DNA of 17,614 nucleotides from Gammaproteobacteria bacterium. Lineage in GTDB: Bacteria > Pseudomonadota > Gammaproteobacteria > SZUA-229. Positions 1-6,420 of the stretch are shown piece after piece. Below the pieces are notes generated by a model. It had not been told where the DNA came from and did not search any database. It saw only the letters and a program-made list of their open reading frames with translations. The first letter of the stretch is position 1. Each line of letters starts with the position of its first letter. Made by a program: the position numbers and the translations under genes. The DNA is taken from positions 1-17,614 of the forward strand of contig JAOUPA010000023.1 of assembly GCA_029880105.1 (NCBI GenBank), given 5' to 3'.

Positions 1-1
1 C

Positions 2-85
2 AAGATGGCCACCGGGAAACTGCCATACTGGCTCGCCGCCACCTCCATTACGCTGCCCGAGCAGAAGACAGCCATCTCGCCATAG
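2..85 (+). CDS. 3' end of an unidentified protein (partial)
   Basis: An open frame enters from the left edge and stops at TAG (83-85). The 27 visible residues, which include GKLPYWLAATSITLP, have a protein-like composition with no rare-residue clustering. The fragment is too short to assign to a family. The frame could be fortuitous, but the mix of Trp, Tyr, Pro and hydrophobic residues fits a genuine C-terminus. No convincing terminator is visible between its stop and the convergent gene that ends at 220. Confidence 0.45.
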   Translation, partial: KMATGKLPYWLAATSITLPEQKTAISP

Positions 86-219
86 TAAAACACCAACACC
101 AATAAAGGGCCGGTCATGCACTTTTGTGTTTCTTGTCTTTGATGTTTCCGAATTCACAACTGATCTAAAGCCATACGCAGTGATGGATGGCTTATGTTCT
201 CAGTTTGAGGTGCGTGATA

Positions 220-1233
220 TCAAGCGTCGGTAGCGACTTTTACACAGTTTCGACCACTATTCTTTGCTTGGTAGAGTGCAACGTCTGCAGCTGCAACCAG
301 ACCATCCAGGCTATAGCCGGGCTTGAACTCGGCCAGCCCGATTGAGGCGGTCACCTTGGGGAGTTGTACGCCATCTAAAATACCTGGATCGGTATTGGCA
401 ATACGCTGGCGCAGACGCTCTGCGACAATCACTGCCTGCTCCATTTTTGTTTCGGGTAATAGCACTGAAAACTCTTCCCCGCCGTAACGCGCGAACATAT
501 CATTGGTGCGCAATGGTGCACCCACAGATTCACCTACAGCAATTAGCACACGGTCACCCGCAAGGTGGCCGTATTCATCGTTATAGCGTTTAAAATTATC
601 AACATCGAGCATCATCAGGCACAAAGGCAGGTCTTCACGCTCGGCACGCTTTATCTCTCTGGCAAACACATCATTCATCCAGCCTCGGTTGTGCAGACCA
701 GTGAGCGCATCAATAGTCGCATGATGCTGATACTTACGCTGCTGCTCAAGACTATCGGCAATCACCAGGTTACTGTAGCGCACTCGTTCTGACATTATGT
801 AAAGCAGGTTTCGAGCAACCTCATGCGAGATACTAACCATGCGCCACAACACCTCCTGTTCAATCTCCAGCACCAGGGTAGAGCCAGAAGCGACGACTGA
901 CGCCGATGGTACACGGCTATCAATGATCGACATTTCACCGACACATTCACCCGGCTCGACTGTCGCCAGTGGCATATCATCGTAATGCCCCAGTTGAACG
1001 GCACAGCGACCTCTAATCACAATATATAAGTGGTGGTTTTCTTTTTCGATGGATAACAGCGAGTTGCCGTCTTCTAATTCGCGGTAGCTACATTTACTTA
1101 GCAGCGCATCAAAGGAAGGATCATCAAGATCAACGTTTCTGAATAACTGCAATCTCGATAGAATTTGTTTGTCGTGCTCTCCGTACATCGCCGGTATGGA
1201 GCTCCTGCTCTCATTTATCTGTTTTTGGGTCAT
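220..1233 (-). CDS. Diguanylate cyclase (GGDEF) with N-terminal cyclic-nucleotide-binding-like domain
   Basis: Predicted cytoplasmic enzyme making cyclic di-GMP from two GTP. Residues about 28-140 form a cyclic-nucleotide-binding (CNB) beta-roll, followed by a helical linker (about 140-172) and a GGDEF domain (about 173-337). The active-site motif is GGEEF at 251-255, a metal-binding Asp lies in MLDVDNFK (D210), and an RTND inhibitory I-site sits at 242-245, five residues before GGEEF. An active, product-inhibited cyclase is therefore expected. The CNB phosphate cassette has GEMSIID, but the Arg that normally contacts the cyclic phosphate is replaced by Pro (VPSASV, P109). The sensory domain may thus not bind cAMP or cGMP in the canonical way. 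The ATG at 1233 is preceded by an AAGAGACC-like ribosome site. No transmembrane segment is seen, and no partner phosphodiesterase is encoded nearby. Confidence 0.93.
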   Translation of the reverse strand: MTQKQINESRSSIPAMYGEHDKQILSRLQLFRNVDLDDPSFDALLSKCSYRELEDGNSLLSIEKENHHLYIVIRGRCAVQLGHYDDMPLATVEPGECVGEMSIIDSRVPSASVVASGSTLVLEIEQEVLWRMVSISHEVARNLLYIMSERVRYSNLVIADSLEQQRKYQHHATIDALTGLHNRGWMNDVFAREIKRAEREDLPLCLMMLDVDNFKRYNDEYGHLAGDRVLIAVGESVGAPLRTNDMFARYGGEEFSVLLPETKMEQAVIVAERLRQRIANTDPGILDGVQLPKVTASIGLAEFKPGYSLDGLVAAADVALYQAKNSGRNCVKVATDA

Positions 1234-1384
1234 TTATTTTGGTCTCTTTAAGACTAATCCATCTAATTGAACATCCTAAAACCATGTTCTATGGCAGGGA
1301 ATTATAAACCTGTTTGTATTAAAGTAAACCCAGACTATTCGCCACAGACTATAAGCACCTGTTAACAACCTGATTTCTAATGCT

Positions 1385-2107
1385 ATGAGCAACAACAAAC
1401 ACCACCATATCCATGCGCTCGAACTGGGCCCAATGGAAAATTTTGTCTACCTGCTACACGATGAGGCCAGTAACAAGGCGGCCATTGTTGACCCCGCATG
1501 GGAGGTTGAAGAGGTCATCCAGCTGGCCAGGGGGCGTGATATCGAGATCACCGACATCCTGCTTACCCATAGCCACCACGATCACGTCAACGGCATTGAA
1601 ACCGTGCTCAACGAGTACGACGCCCAGGTCCACCTGCTCAAGGAAGAAGCCATGTTCTGGGGTAAACAGCTGGAAAAGCCGACGCTGCACCACGGCGGTG
1701 ATGTCATTAAAATCGGCAAAAGCGAGATAAAAGTATTGCATACACCGGGACATACACCGGGTTCAGCCTGCTACCACATGGGTGAACACCTGATAGCCGG
1801 TGATACCCTGTTTGTTTTCGGTTGCGGTCGCTGCGACCTGTCCGGCGGTGACCCGGAGCAGATGTTCGATACCCTCAAGCGCCTGCGAACAGATTTGCCA
1901 AACCAGACAATTCTGCACCCTGGGCACAACTACGCACCGACAGACCCTACTTCGACCATAGAAGCACAGAAAGAGGGTAATCCATTTTTACATTTCGATG
2001 AGAAAAAAGATTTTGTTAAATACCGTATGCAGGTGCACGACAAGATTCGTGATACACCCTACACTGCAGTGAGTAGGGAAGAGGCGCTGGCTTCGATTAA
2101 GGATTAA
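1385..2107 (+). CDS. Metallo-beta-lactamase-fold hydrolase, glyoxalase II / persulfide dioxygenase type
   Basis: A 240-residue MBL-fold metalloenzyme. The metal signature THSHHDH is at 61-67, followed by GHT (H123), the bridging-type Asp in IAGDTLF (D140) and a final PGH (H181), so a complete ligand set is visible. The segment FGCGRCDLSGGDPEQM is shared in outline with glyoxalase II (GCGRLFEG) and more closely with ETHE1-type persulfide dioxygenases (GCGRTDFQ, GDPE). Likely substrates are glutathione thioesters (S-lactoylglutathione) or glutathione persulfide, and sequence alone does not decide between them. The C-terminal part is compatible with the glutathione-binding region of the superfamily. 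The start ATG has no clear Shine-Dalgarno site. The gene stands alone, divergent from the cyclase and upstream of the ybaN-like gene. Confidence 0.88.
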   Translation: MSNNKHHHIHALELGPMENFVYLLHDEASNKAAIVDPAWEVEEVIQLARGRDIEITDILLTHSHHDHVNGIETVLNEYDAQVHLLKEEAMFWGKQLEKPTLHHGGDVIKIGKSEIKVLHTPGHTPGSACYHMGEHLIAGDTLFVFGCGRCDLSGGDPEQMFDTLKRLRTDLPNQTILHPGHNYAPTDPTSTIEAQKEGNPFLHFDEKKDFVKYRMQVHDKIRDTPYTAVSREEALASIKD

Positions 2108-2162
2108 TTGCTCCATGAGTTACTCCCTACTGAATTGATATATTGATGGCATGGGTTCTCGA

Positions 2163-2190
2163 AAAAAACTGGGGGCAGAGCACCGTTCTC
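2163..2190. repeat. Possible relic of a RAYT-associated type dispersed repeat
   Basis: The intergenic tract with core CTGGGGGCAGAGCACC resembles short extragenic sequences (an A-rich tract, then TGGGGTCAGAGC-like) that accompany IS200-like/REP-associated transposases in many Gammaproteobacteria. That comparison is from memory. Only one copy is present here and no transposase is adjacent, so the assignment is weak. Confidence 0.22.
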
Positions 2191-2255
2191 ACTTATATTA
2201 GGAACAATTGTACTGTGACCGATTCTCCGATCCTGAATAATAACAGATTCGTTGT

Positions 2256-2624
2256 ATGACACGTTTGGTAGCACTAATACTGGCCTATTTCTTTCTGGTT
2301 CTAGCAATAGCGGGAATTTTCTTACCGGCTTTACCAACGGTTCCCTTTCTACTTTTAACCGCATGGTTTGCGGCCAGGGGATCTGAACGTTTACATAACT
2401 GGTTATATGCTCATCCCCATTTAGGTAAGTTGCTAATTGATTGGGAACATGAAAAGGCGATCTCACGTACAAGTAAAGTATTAGCCGTGTTAATGCTAAT
2501 TATTAGCGGGACGATAATGTATCACCGTGTCGAGAACACATGGCTTCTGACAGGTATTGTTGTCCTGATTATCGTAATAGGCACATACTTAGTAAGCAGA
2601 CCAGAGCCCAGTAAAAATGGGTGA
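2256..2624 (+). CDS. ybaN: YbaN/DUF454-family inner membrane protein
   Basis: A 122-residue integral membrane protein with hydrophobic segments at about 3-22, 24-40, 74-88 and 92-112. The N-terminal pattern GIFLPALPTVPFLLLTAWF, then an Arg, a Ser and an HxWLxxHP-like stretch, matches E. coli YbaN (VLPVLPTTPFILLAAW...FHAWL) in order and spacing, and the length is normal for DUF454. The family's molecular function is unknown. The gene is visibly more A/T-rich in third positions than most neighbours and lies between two possible repeat relics, which may mean it was acquired separately. The ATG lacks a strong ribosome site. The name is given for family membership and does not imply proven orthology. 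Confidence 0.85.
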   Translation: MTRLVALILAYFFLVLAIAGIFLPALPTVPFLLLTAWFAARGSERLHNWLYAHPHLGKLLIDWEHEKAISRTSKVLAVLMLIISGTIMYHRVENTWLLTGIVVLIIVIGTYLVSRPEPSKNG

Positions 2625-2662
2625 CGAATAAAGACGATTCTAATTTTCAAAAATAACAGTTC

Positions 2663-2690
2663 CTCGTTCTCACGCAGGAGCACGGCGACG
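2663..2690. repeat. Possible degenerate copy of a dispersed palindromic repeat
   Basis: The text CGTTCTCACGCAGGAGCACG resembles the widespread gammaproteobacterial extragenic palindrome of the form CGTTCCCACGCAGGAGCGTGGGAACG, but the second arm has decayed (CACGGCGACG instead of CGTGGGAACG). It lies between the convergent ends of the ybaN-like gene and the small leftward operon. The match is remembered, not searched, and only one copy is in the window. Confidence 0.25.
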
Positions 2691-2722
2691 GGAAAAATCC
2701 GGGTATGACGGAAGAGTGATAA

Positions 2723-3052
2723 TTACTCTTCGTTAATTTCCAGTCCTTTCATATGCGTTTCATTGATACGCACCAGCAGGAAGCGGAACGGGATCATCGA
2801 GGCATGGTAATTATCCAGCTTGGCCATAAATGGAAAATCACCGGTGGCGAACTGGTAAGTGCCAGCCTTCATCGACTCGTAAACGTCTTTCAGGGTTGAT
2901 TCCACGTTTTCAATAAGATCGCCCAGGTCAACGATACCCTCACCATCAAACTCCGTCGACTGGCGTATATCCCAGATATCGTCCAGCGCCTGTTCAATCA
3001 TATTGACGTATTCTTCGCTGGAACGTGCGCGTACAATTTTTGTTTTAAACAT
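2723..3052 (-). CDS. Conserved-looking small protein of unknown function (109 aa)
   Basis: A soluble, acidic protein of 109 residues, apparently mostly helical (for example residues 13-30 and 45-64), with a more hydrophobic C-terminal stretch (MIPFRFLLVRI). I recognise no family. It is the last gene of a tight leftward operon: a 16-bp gap separates it from the preceding gene, and a good ribosome site (AAGAGG, six bases before ATG) precedes it. A short inverted repeat overlaps its stop codon. The operon arrangement and good translation signal support a real gene. Whether it works in a complex with its two neighbours is an inference. Confidence 0.75.
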   Translation of the reverse strand: MFKTKIVRARSSEEYVNMIEQALDDIWDIRQSTEFDGEGIVDLGDLIENVESTLKDVYESMKAGTYQFATGDFPFMAKLDNYHASMIPFRFLLVRINETHMKGLEINEE

Positions 3053-3068
3053 AATAACCTCTTAAAGC

Positions 3069-3539
3069 TTAATCATTATTAAGATTCTGCCTGTGCTTCC
3101 CACGCTTTCGCCCCTGAAAACTGGCGATAGATTGGACTATCTCACTATAGGGCAGCACATCCATATTGTCGTACTGCTGCTCGGTCTGTTCGATCAATGC
3201 ACGAATATCGGCAATCACTTCATCTTTCTGGCCTGAACCAAAAACCGCCCTCAGCCCCCTGAGACCACCAACCTCTACTCGAATTTCCATATTGTGCGGT
3301 AACTGATCACCAATCGAGTGCAGTTTTAATAGGAACTTTGAGTTTTTACGCAATCTTTCCAGAAGTTCGCGACAGTTTAAGGATATTTCACGTGACTTAC
3401 AGGCATAACCTTCGCGATCAGCCAACCAGAAATGCTGTGAATAGCGGCATTTACCCTGATTACTGGTCAACACCTTCTCAAAAACACAGCGATTCTGTGC
3501 GATCTCATGATAGGTCACCTTGTATTCATCCTCTTCCAT
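3069..3539 (-). CDS. Unknown protein (156 aa) with four N-terminal cysteines
   Basis: A 156-residue soluble protein with no recognised family. The N-terminal 60 residues look beta-rich and contain four cysteines (C18, C31, C47, C56), but not in CxxC pairs. Residues about 55-75 and 120-150 look helical. The C-terminus is strongly basic (GRKRGKHRQ). The start ATG at 3539 lies nine bases after the stop of the upstream gene, with a GAGAAG ribosome site inside that gene's last codons, so the two are probably translationally coupled. It is the middle gene of a three-gene leftward operon. The cysteines could bind metal or be redox-active, but nothing shows this directly. Confidence 0.75.
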   Translation of the reverse strand: MEEDEYKVTYHEIAQNRCVFEKVLTSNQGKCRYSQHFWLADREGYACKSREISLNCRELLERLRKNSKFLLKLHSIGDQLPHNMEIRVEVGGLRGLRAVFGSGQKDEVIADIRALIEQTEQQYDNMDVLPYSEIVQSIASFQGRKRGKHRQNLNND

Positions 3540-3548
3540 TCGCTAGCG

Positions 3549-3791
3549 CTACTTCTCGTGCTCCATTATTACCGGTTTTTCACGATGCTCCAGCAGCTGC
3601 TCTTCGGCCATTAGCTGGTTATCCGCAAACATCACCTTAACGGTAACACCTTCGGCGCCATCCTGTTTTTCACGGACTTCCCTGGCGACCTTCTTGGCCT
3701 CCTTAAATGATTCATACTGATCGAGCAACTCAAGATTCTTGACCAGTGCCATGCCCGGCTGCGTGGTAATCTTGTAAATGTAATACGGCAT
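3549..3791 (-). CDS. Small unknown protein (80 aa), first gene of a three-gene operon
   Basis: An 80-residue charged protein starting MPYYIYKI. A short beta-strand-like N-terminus is followed by a Lys/Glu-rich amphipathic helix (about 28-45), a strand (VTVKVMFAD) and another charged helical tail. No family is recognised. The ATG at 3791 is preceded by a purine-rich AGAGAAAG ribosome site. It heads the leftward operon with the 156- and 109-residue proteins (gaps of 9 and 16 bp) and shares a divergent intergenic region with the gene starting at 3939, where its promoter presumably lies. Confidence 0.72.
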   Translation of the reverse strand: MPYYIYKITTQPGMALVKNLELLDQYESFKEAKKVAREVREKQDGAEGVTVKVMFADNQLMAEEQLLEHREKPVIMEHEK

Positions 3792-3938
3792 ATCACTTTC
3801 TCTTCTTAATAACTTAATATATCAGGCATTTAAACACATAGACCGGCGACTATTGCCACACCAGTGCTATTTACATAATAACCCAGTAATTTGGTAAACT
3901 ATTATACCTCCAATACTACAAACTCAGAATACCCCATT

Positions 3939-4214
3939 ATGAACAACAATGAACTTTCAAAAGACCAGAAAATTCTGGCCGCCATGCGTAGAACACTTTC
4001 TGGTGTAATACGCGAAACAACTCCACCACCCGGGCTGAAGCACCCGCTTTCTAATGGTACTATCGAAGACATCAAGCACTGTTTCGCCCTGATCACCGCA
4101 CGTGAGAAAGAGCTGATGGAAGAACGAGGCCAGGTAAATACGGCTCGCCCACGTTATATTGATGAGCCAAAAACATCGCACGTGGTTTCCTTCTCCCGCC
4201 CCGAGAAAAAATAG
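3939..4214 (+). CDS. Small unknown protein (91 aa)
   Basis: A 91-residue basic protein. Residues about 5-25 are helical (KDQKILAAMRRTLSGVIRET). A proline-rich turn (TPPPGLKHPLS) follows, then a second helical stretch (about 38-62), a basic disordered tail, and a C-terminus ending FSRPEKK. I chose the ATG at 3939. The frame stays open upstream to a TTG at 3891, but the extra 16 residues are Asn/Thr/Tyr-rich and look like translated intergenic sequence. No strong Shine-Dalgarno site is present at either start. The conserved-looking centre (PGLKHPLSNGTIEDIKHCFALITARE) suggests a small orphan family, whose function I do not know. It diverges from the three-gene operon on its left. Confidence 0.7.
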   Translation: MNNNELSKDQKILAAMRRTLSGVIRETTPPPGLKHPLSNGTIEDIKHCFALITAREKELMEERGQVNTARPRYIDEPKTSHVVSFSRPEKK

Positions 4215-4307
4215 CCTGTACCAACCTGATGAAAGTGGTGACTTCGGCTAAACTAAGGAAAGAACCACGTATCTATAAAGCAAAATACACAGGTTAAGGA
4301 ATCAGGC

Positions 4308-4943
4308 ATGAGCGAACCACTTTTTAATATTGTCTTCTACGGTATTATTCAGCCCGGCAAAGATAAAGAAGTTGTTAAGCAAAATATGGCCAAGCTGTTC
4401 AAGACGGAGCCAGCGAAAATAGCCCCGTTTTTTGCCGGAGGCCGTAAGGTCATCAAGTCCAATGTCGATGAACTGATCGCGGAAAAATACCGCGTCACAC
4501 TGGAGAATGTCGGCCTGGTCATCAAGGTTGAGCCAGCTGCAGAGCAAACCGCCGCACCAGCACAACAACCTGCTTCGCCTGCTAGCACGCCTGAAACCGG
4601 TGGTCTGACCATGGCCGAGGTCGGCGCTGATGTCATCGAAAATCCCGTAGAGGTAACACCTCAGGAAATTGGTGATATCAGCAGTATCTCCATGGCCGAA
4701 GTGGGTGCCGATGTGATCGAGAACCCGGTCCCCGTTAAACCCCAGGAAATTGGCGATATCAGCTGTATCTCCATGGCCGAAGTGGGTGCCGATGTGATCG
4801 AGAACCCGGTCCCCGTTAAACCTCGGGAAATCGGTGACATCAGCCACCTCTCTATGGCCGAGGTAGGTGCCGATGTAATCGAGAATCCCAGAGAAAAAGA
4901 GAAGACACCGATTCCCGATATCAGTGAGCTTTCGCTGGAATAA
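4308..4943 (+). CDS. Protein with a small N-terminal domain and four 27-residue tandem repeats
   Basis: A 211-residue soluble protein. Residues about 5-76 form a compact alpha/beta domain (YGIIQPGKDKEVVKQNM, LFKTEPAKIAPFF, then a GGRKVIK strand and helices). I know this type from other proteobacterial proteins where it precedes unrelated C-terminal regions, for example DUF805 membrane domains. Its role is unknown. A Pro/Ala/Gln-rich linker (77-100) leads to four tandem copies of a 27-residue unit starting MAEVGADVIENP and ending in a GDIS-like motif (from residues 102, 129, 156 and 183), the last diverged into KEKTPIPDISELSLE. The repeats are acidic and lack membrane segments. A good ribosome site (AAGGA, eight bases before ATG) sets the start. 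The repeat region may be a binding scaffold, by analogy only. Its stop is nine bases from the convergent next gene. Confidence 0.85.
   Translation: MSEPLFNIVFYGIIQPGKDKEVVKQNMAKLFKTEPAKIAPFFAGGRKVIKSNVDELIAEKYRVTLENVGLVIKVEPAAEQTAAPAQQPASPASTPETGGLTMAEVGADVIENPVEVTPQEIGDISSISMAEVGADVIENPVPVKPQEIGDISCISMAEVGADVIENPVPVKPREIGDISHLSMAEVGADVIENPREKEKTPIPDISELSLE
4611..4934 (+). repeat. Four in-frame 81-bp tandem repeats
   Basis: Units begin at 4611, 4692, 4773 and 4854, each with ATGGCCGA. Units 2 and 3 share an uninterrupted identical run of 58 bp (4684-4741 and 4765-4822), while unit 1 differs at many synonymous positions. This pattern indicates a recent duplication of the middle unit on top of an older repeat array. 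The array sits wholly inside the coding region at 4308-4943. Confidence 0.95.
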
Positions 4944-4952
4944 CGCCTTCAG

Positions 4953-5651
4953 CTATTCGGGTATTTTTTCGCGTAGCACATCGCGATCAAACCACCACTT
5001 GTCCTGTGGCACAATCGCGCCCAAGACCAGCGACAGGCGTGGCAGAAATATCGCCGGATCCAGCAACTGCAGCCTTTCCAGCCACATGTTCATCGCCTCC
5101 TGGTCCTCAACACCCGAGTGACCGCGTGCCACATTTGCCAACATCTGGTTAGTCAAAAAAACCATGCTCTCACGTGCTTTTCCCTCAGCTCGCATATCGG
5201 CAATATAGTGCGCGGTAATCGCCGCTACTGCCGCACCATCGGCCTTGGCCGGGGTTTCATCAATAATGTAACCCAACATGTTAATAGAGAGCTGCGGATC
5301 AATCGGATAAGTTACCGCCAGCCAGACACCCTGACCCAGCGCCACCAGCGAGGCTGGTTGACCACTCTGATAGAGTACATCACAACACTTGACCGCATCT
5401 TCCCAGCGCTCGTTCTCTAGAAAAGTGGAGAAGGCGGCGCGGGCCAGTTCCCAGGCCTCATCACCACGATTGACCCCGACCATGGCCTCGGCAATATCCA
5501 GCTTCAGGTTGGCACTGTCCAGATCACTGGCATTCTCGCCCAGATCAGCCAGTTCCTGCTCCTTGGTCTTGAGATAATTTTGCAGATACTCCATCGACTC
5601 TGCAGTATCGGTACTCTGGAGTATGTCATCAATTATTTTCTTACTAGTCAT
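4953..5651 (-). CDS. Helical-repeat (TPR-like) protein of unknown function
   Basis: A 232-residue, almost wholly helical soluble protein. Successive helix pairs rich in Ala/Leu/Glu (for example residues 47-75 DIAEAMVGVNRGDEAWELARAA, then WEDAVKCCDVLY, then QLSINMLGYIIDE) look like degenerate tetratricopeptide repeats. No catalytic motif, signal peptide or membrane segment is seen. The ATG at 5651 has only a weak ribosome site. A nearby upstream ATG at 5656 is out of frame and stops after two codons. It lies downstream of the receiver-like gene with a 104-bp gap that holds a perfect 16-bp palindrome. A role as a protein-binding adaptor is suggested by fold only. Confidence 0.75.
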   Translation of the reverse strand: MTSKKIIDDILQSTDTAESMEYLQNYLKTKEQELADLGENASDLDSANLKLDIAEAMVGVNRGDEAWELARAAFSTFLENERWEDAVKCCDVLYQSGQPASLVALGQGVWLAVTYPIDPQLSINMLGYIIDETPAKADGAAVAAITAHYIADMRAEGKARESMVFLTNQMLANVARGHSGVEDQEAMNMWLERLQLLDPAIFLPRLSLVLGAIVPQDKWWFDRDVLREKIPE

Positions 5652-5694
5652 GGCATGGCCGTCTATTAATTATCAGGAGTCGCTTTTTACTCGA

Positions 5695-5710
5695 TATTTA
5701 CCGGTAAATA
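5695..5710. promoter_or_regulatory. Perfect 16-bp palindrome, candidate operator
   Basis: TATTTACCGGTAAATA is a perfect, gapless inverted repeat in the 104-bp gap upstream of the TPR-like gene, 44 bases before its start codon. A gapless palindrome of this size suits a dimeric regulator better than a transcription terminator, which would need a loop and a U-tract. No regulator is identified in the window. Confidence 0.35.
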
Positions 5711-5755
5711 CAAGCAAAAAACGGCAGGTTAAACAAAATGGCTGATCGAATGGGA

Positions 5756-6142
5756 CTATTCTACCAGTGCCCTTTGCAATACACACTGCAGTTCTTTTTC
5801 ATCAACCGGGAAGGCCAGTGACGCGAACACCTCAAATCTTTCCAGAAAGCGTGCATACTGATGCTGGTATTCCTGTTCATAAAAAACGATCATTTTTGAT
5901 TCAATAATACCCTGCGTACTTGAGAGAATCGTCTCCAAGCTACTGGTACGATCACGAAAATCCGACTGAAAATTAAATTCAGCCACAATCACCACCGGCA
6001 GGTGCTGGCGGATCAACTTTACCGCCTTGCGCACATTATCGGTTTCCAGTACCTGATAGCCAAAATGTTTGTACAAGCTGGTAAAATCCGGATAACCGCC
6101 CAGTTCAGTAATGGCGAGCAACGTGTTTTTTGCATCAGGCAT
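5756..6142 (-). CDS. Receiver-like domain protein lacking the phosphorylation site
   Basis: A single-domain protein of 128 residues (ATG at 6142; the frame extends two codons further to a TTG). The strand/helix order resembles a CheY-type receiver: TLLAITELGG, then FGYQVLETDNVRKAVKLI, then LPVVIVAEFNF, and a C-terminal FPVDEKELQCVLQRAL similar to the usual KPVDxxEL ending. The phospho-accepting Asp position is Glu (E55 in VAEFNF), the N-terminal acidic pair is not evident, and the invariant Lys before Pro is missing (AFP at 110-112). It would therefore be a pseudo-receiver working by protein contact, possibly locked in an active-like state by Glu. It precedes the TPR-like gene on the same strand and diverges from the small gene at 6167. 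Confidence 0.6.
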   Translation of the reverse strand: MPDAKNTLLAITELGGYPDFTSLYKHFGYQVLETDNVRKAVKLIRQHLPVVIVAEFNFQSDFRDRTSSLETILSSTQGIIESKMIVFYEQEYQHQYARFLERFEVFASLAFPVDEKELQCVLQRALVE

Positions 6143-6166
6143 AATCAAAAACTCAAAGGTATCTTA

Positions 6167-6406
6167 ATGGCAGCCGGTAAATTGACAGAGCCCAAGGTAA
6201 TCACCGATTTTAATCAGAAAATTGTCTGCCTGTTACCCACAGGTTTTTATTTCGATGACACACGCTGGGATAAAATCTGGCAGCGCTATGAAGAAAAAAA
6301 CGACACGCTCAGCATGGCCGATCTTAAAACCATGTTCCCCGATGAGCCTACCGTACAGAACGCCGCCGAGGAAACCGACGAAAAATTTGATCGCTGTGGC
6401 GGCTAA
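6167..6406 (+). CDS. Small unknown acidic protein (79 aa)
   Basis: A 79-residue protein. The ATG at 6167 is chosen because AAAGG lies seven bases upstream. The same frame is open back to 6002, but that part runs antisense through the receiver-like gene. The sequence has a strand-rich start (KIVCLLPTGFYFDDTRWDKIW), a helix, and an acidic tail ending EKFDRCGG with a near-terminal Cys. No family is recognised. Its start is only 24 bases from the divergent receiver-like gene, so the two probably share a promoter region, and it converges on the ExeA-like gene with a 14-bp gap. Confidence 0.65.
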   Translation: MAAGKLTEPKVITDFNQKIVCLLPTGFYFDDTRWDKIWQRYEEKNDTLSMADLKTMFPDEPTVQNAAEETDEKFDRCGG

Positions 6407-6420
6407 TAAAACTATTTAAC

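Noticed and set aside
2104..2472. 122-codon leftward frame across the ybaN-like gene
   Set aside because: It overlaps a recognisable YbaN/DUF454 gene and mixes its antisense with intergenic sequence. No family resemblance.
2711..2731. Inverted repeat GAAGAGT/ACTCTTC as a terminator
   Set aside because: It overlaps the stop codon of the gene at 2723-3052 and has no adjacent T-tract in the direction of transcription, so a terminator cannot be supported.
3891..3938. TTG start extending the gene at 3939
   Set aside because: The added residues look like translated intergenic DNA, and an ATG is available at 3939.
4302..4847. 181-codon leftward reading frame opposite the repeat protein
   Set aside because: It is the antisense of the 81-bp repeats, which keep the opposite frame open automatically. 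The rightward frame has a good ribosome site, a recognisable domain and a sensible composition.
4937..4975. Bidirectional terminator between the convergent genes near 4944-4952
   Set aside because: A T-run exists (TATTTTTTCG) but only a 5-bp stem with a large loop can be drawn, too weak to claim.
6002..6166. Upstream extension of the small gene at 6167
   Set aside because: It runs antisense through the receiver-like gene, while the AAAGG site fits the internal ATG at 6167.
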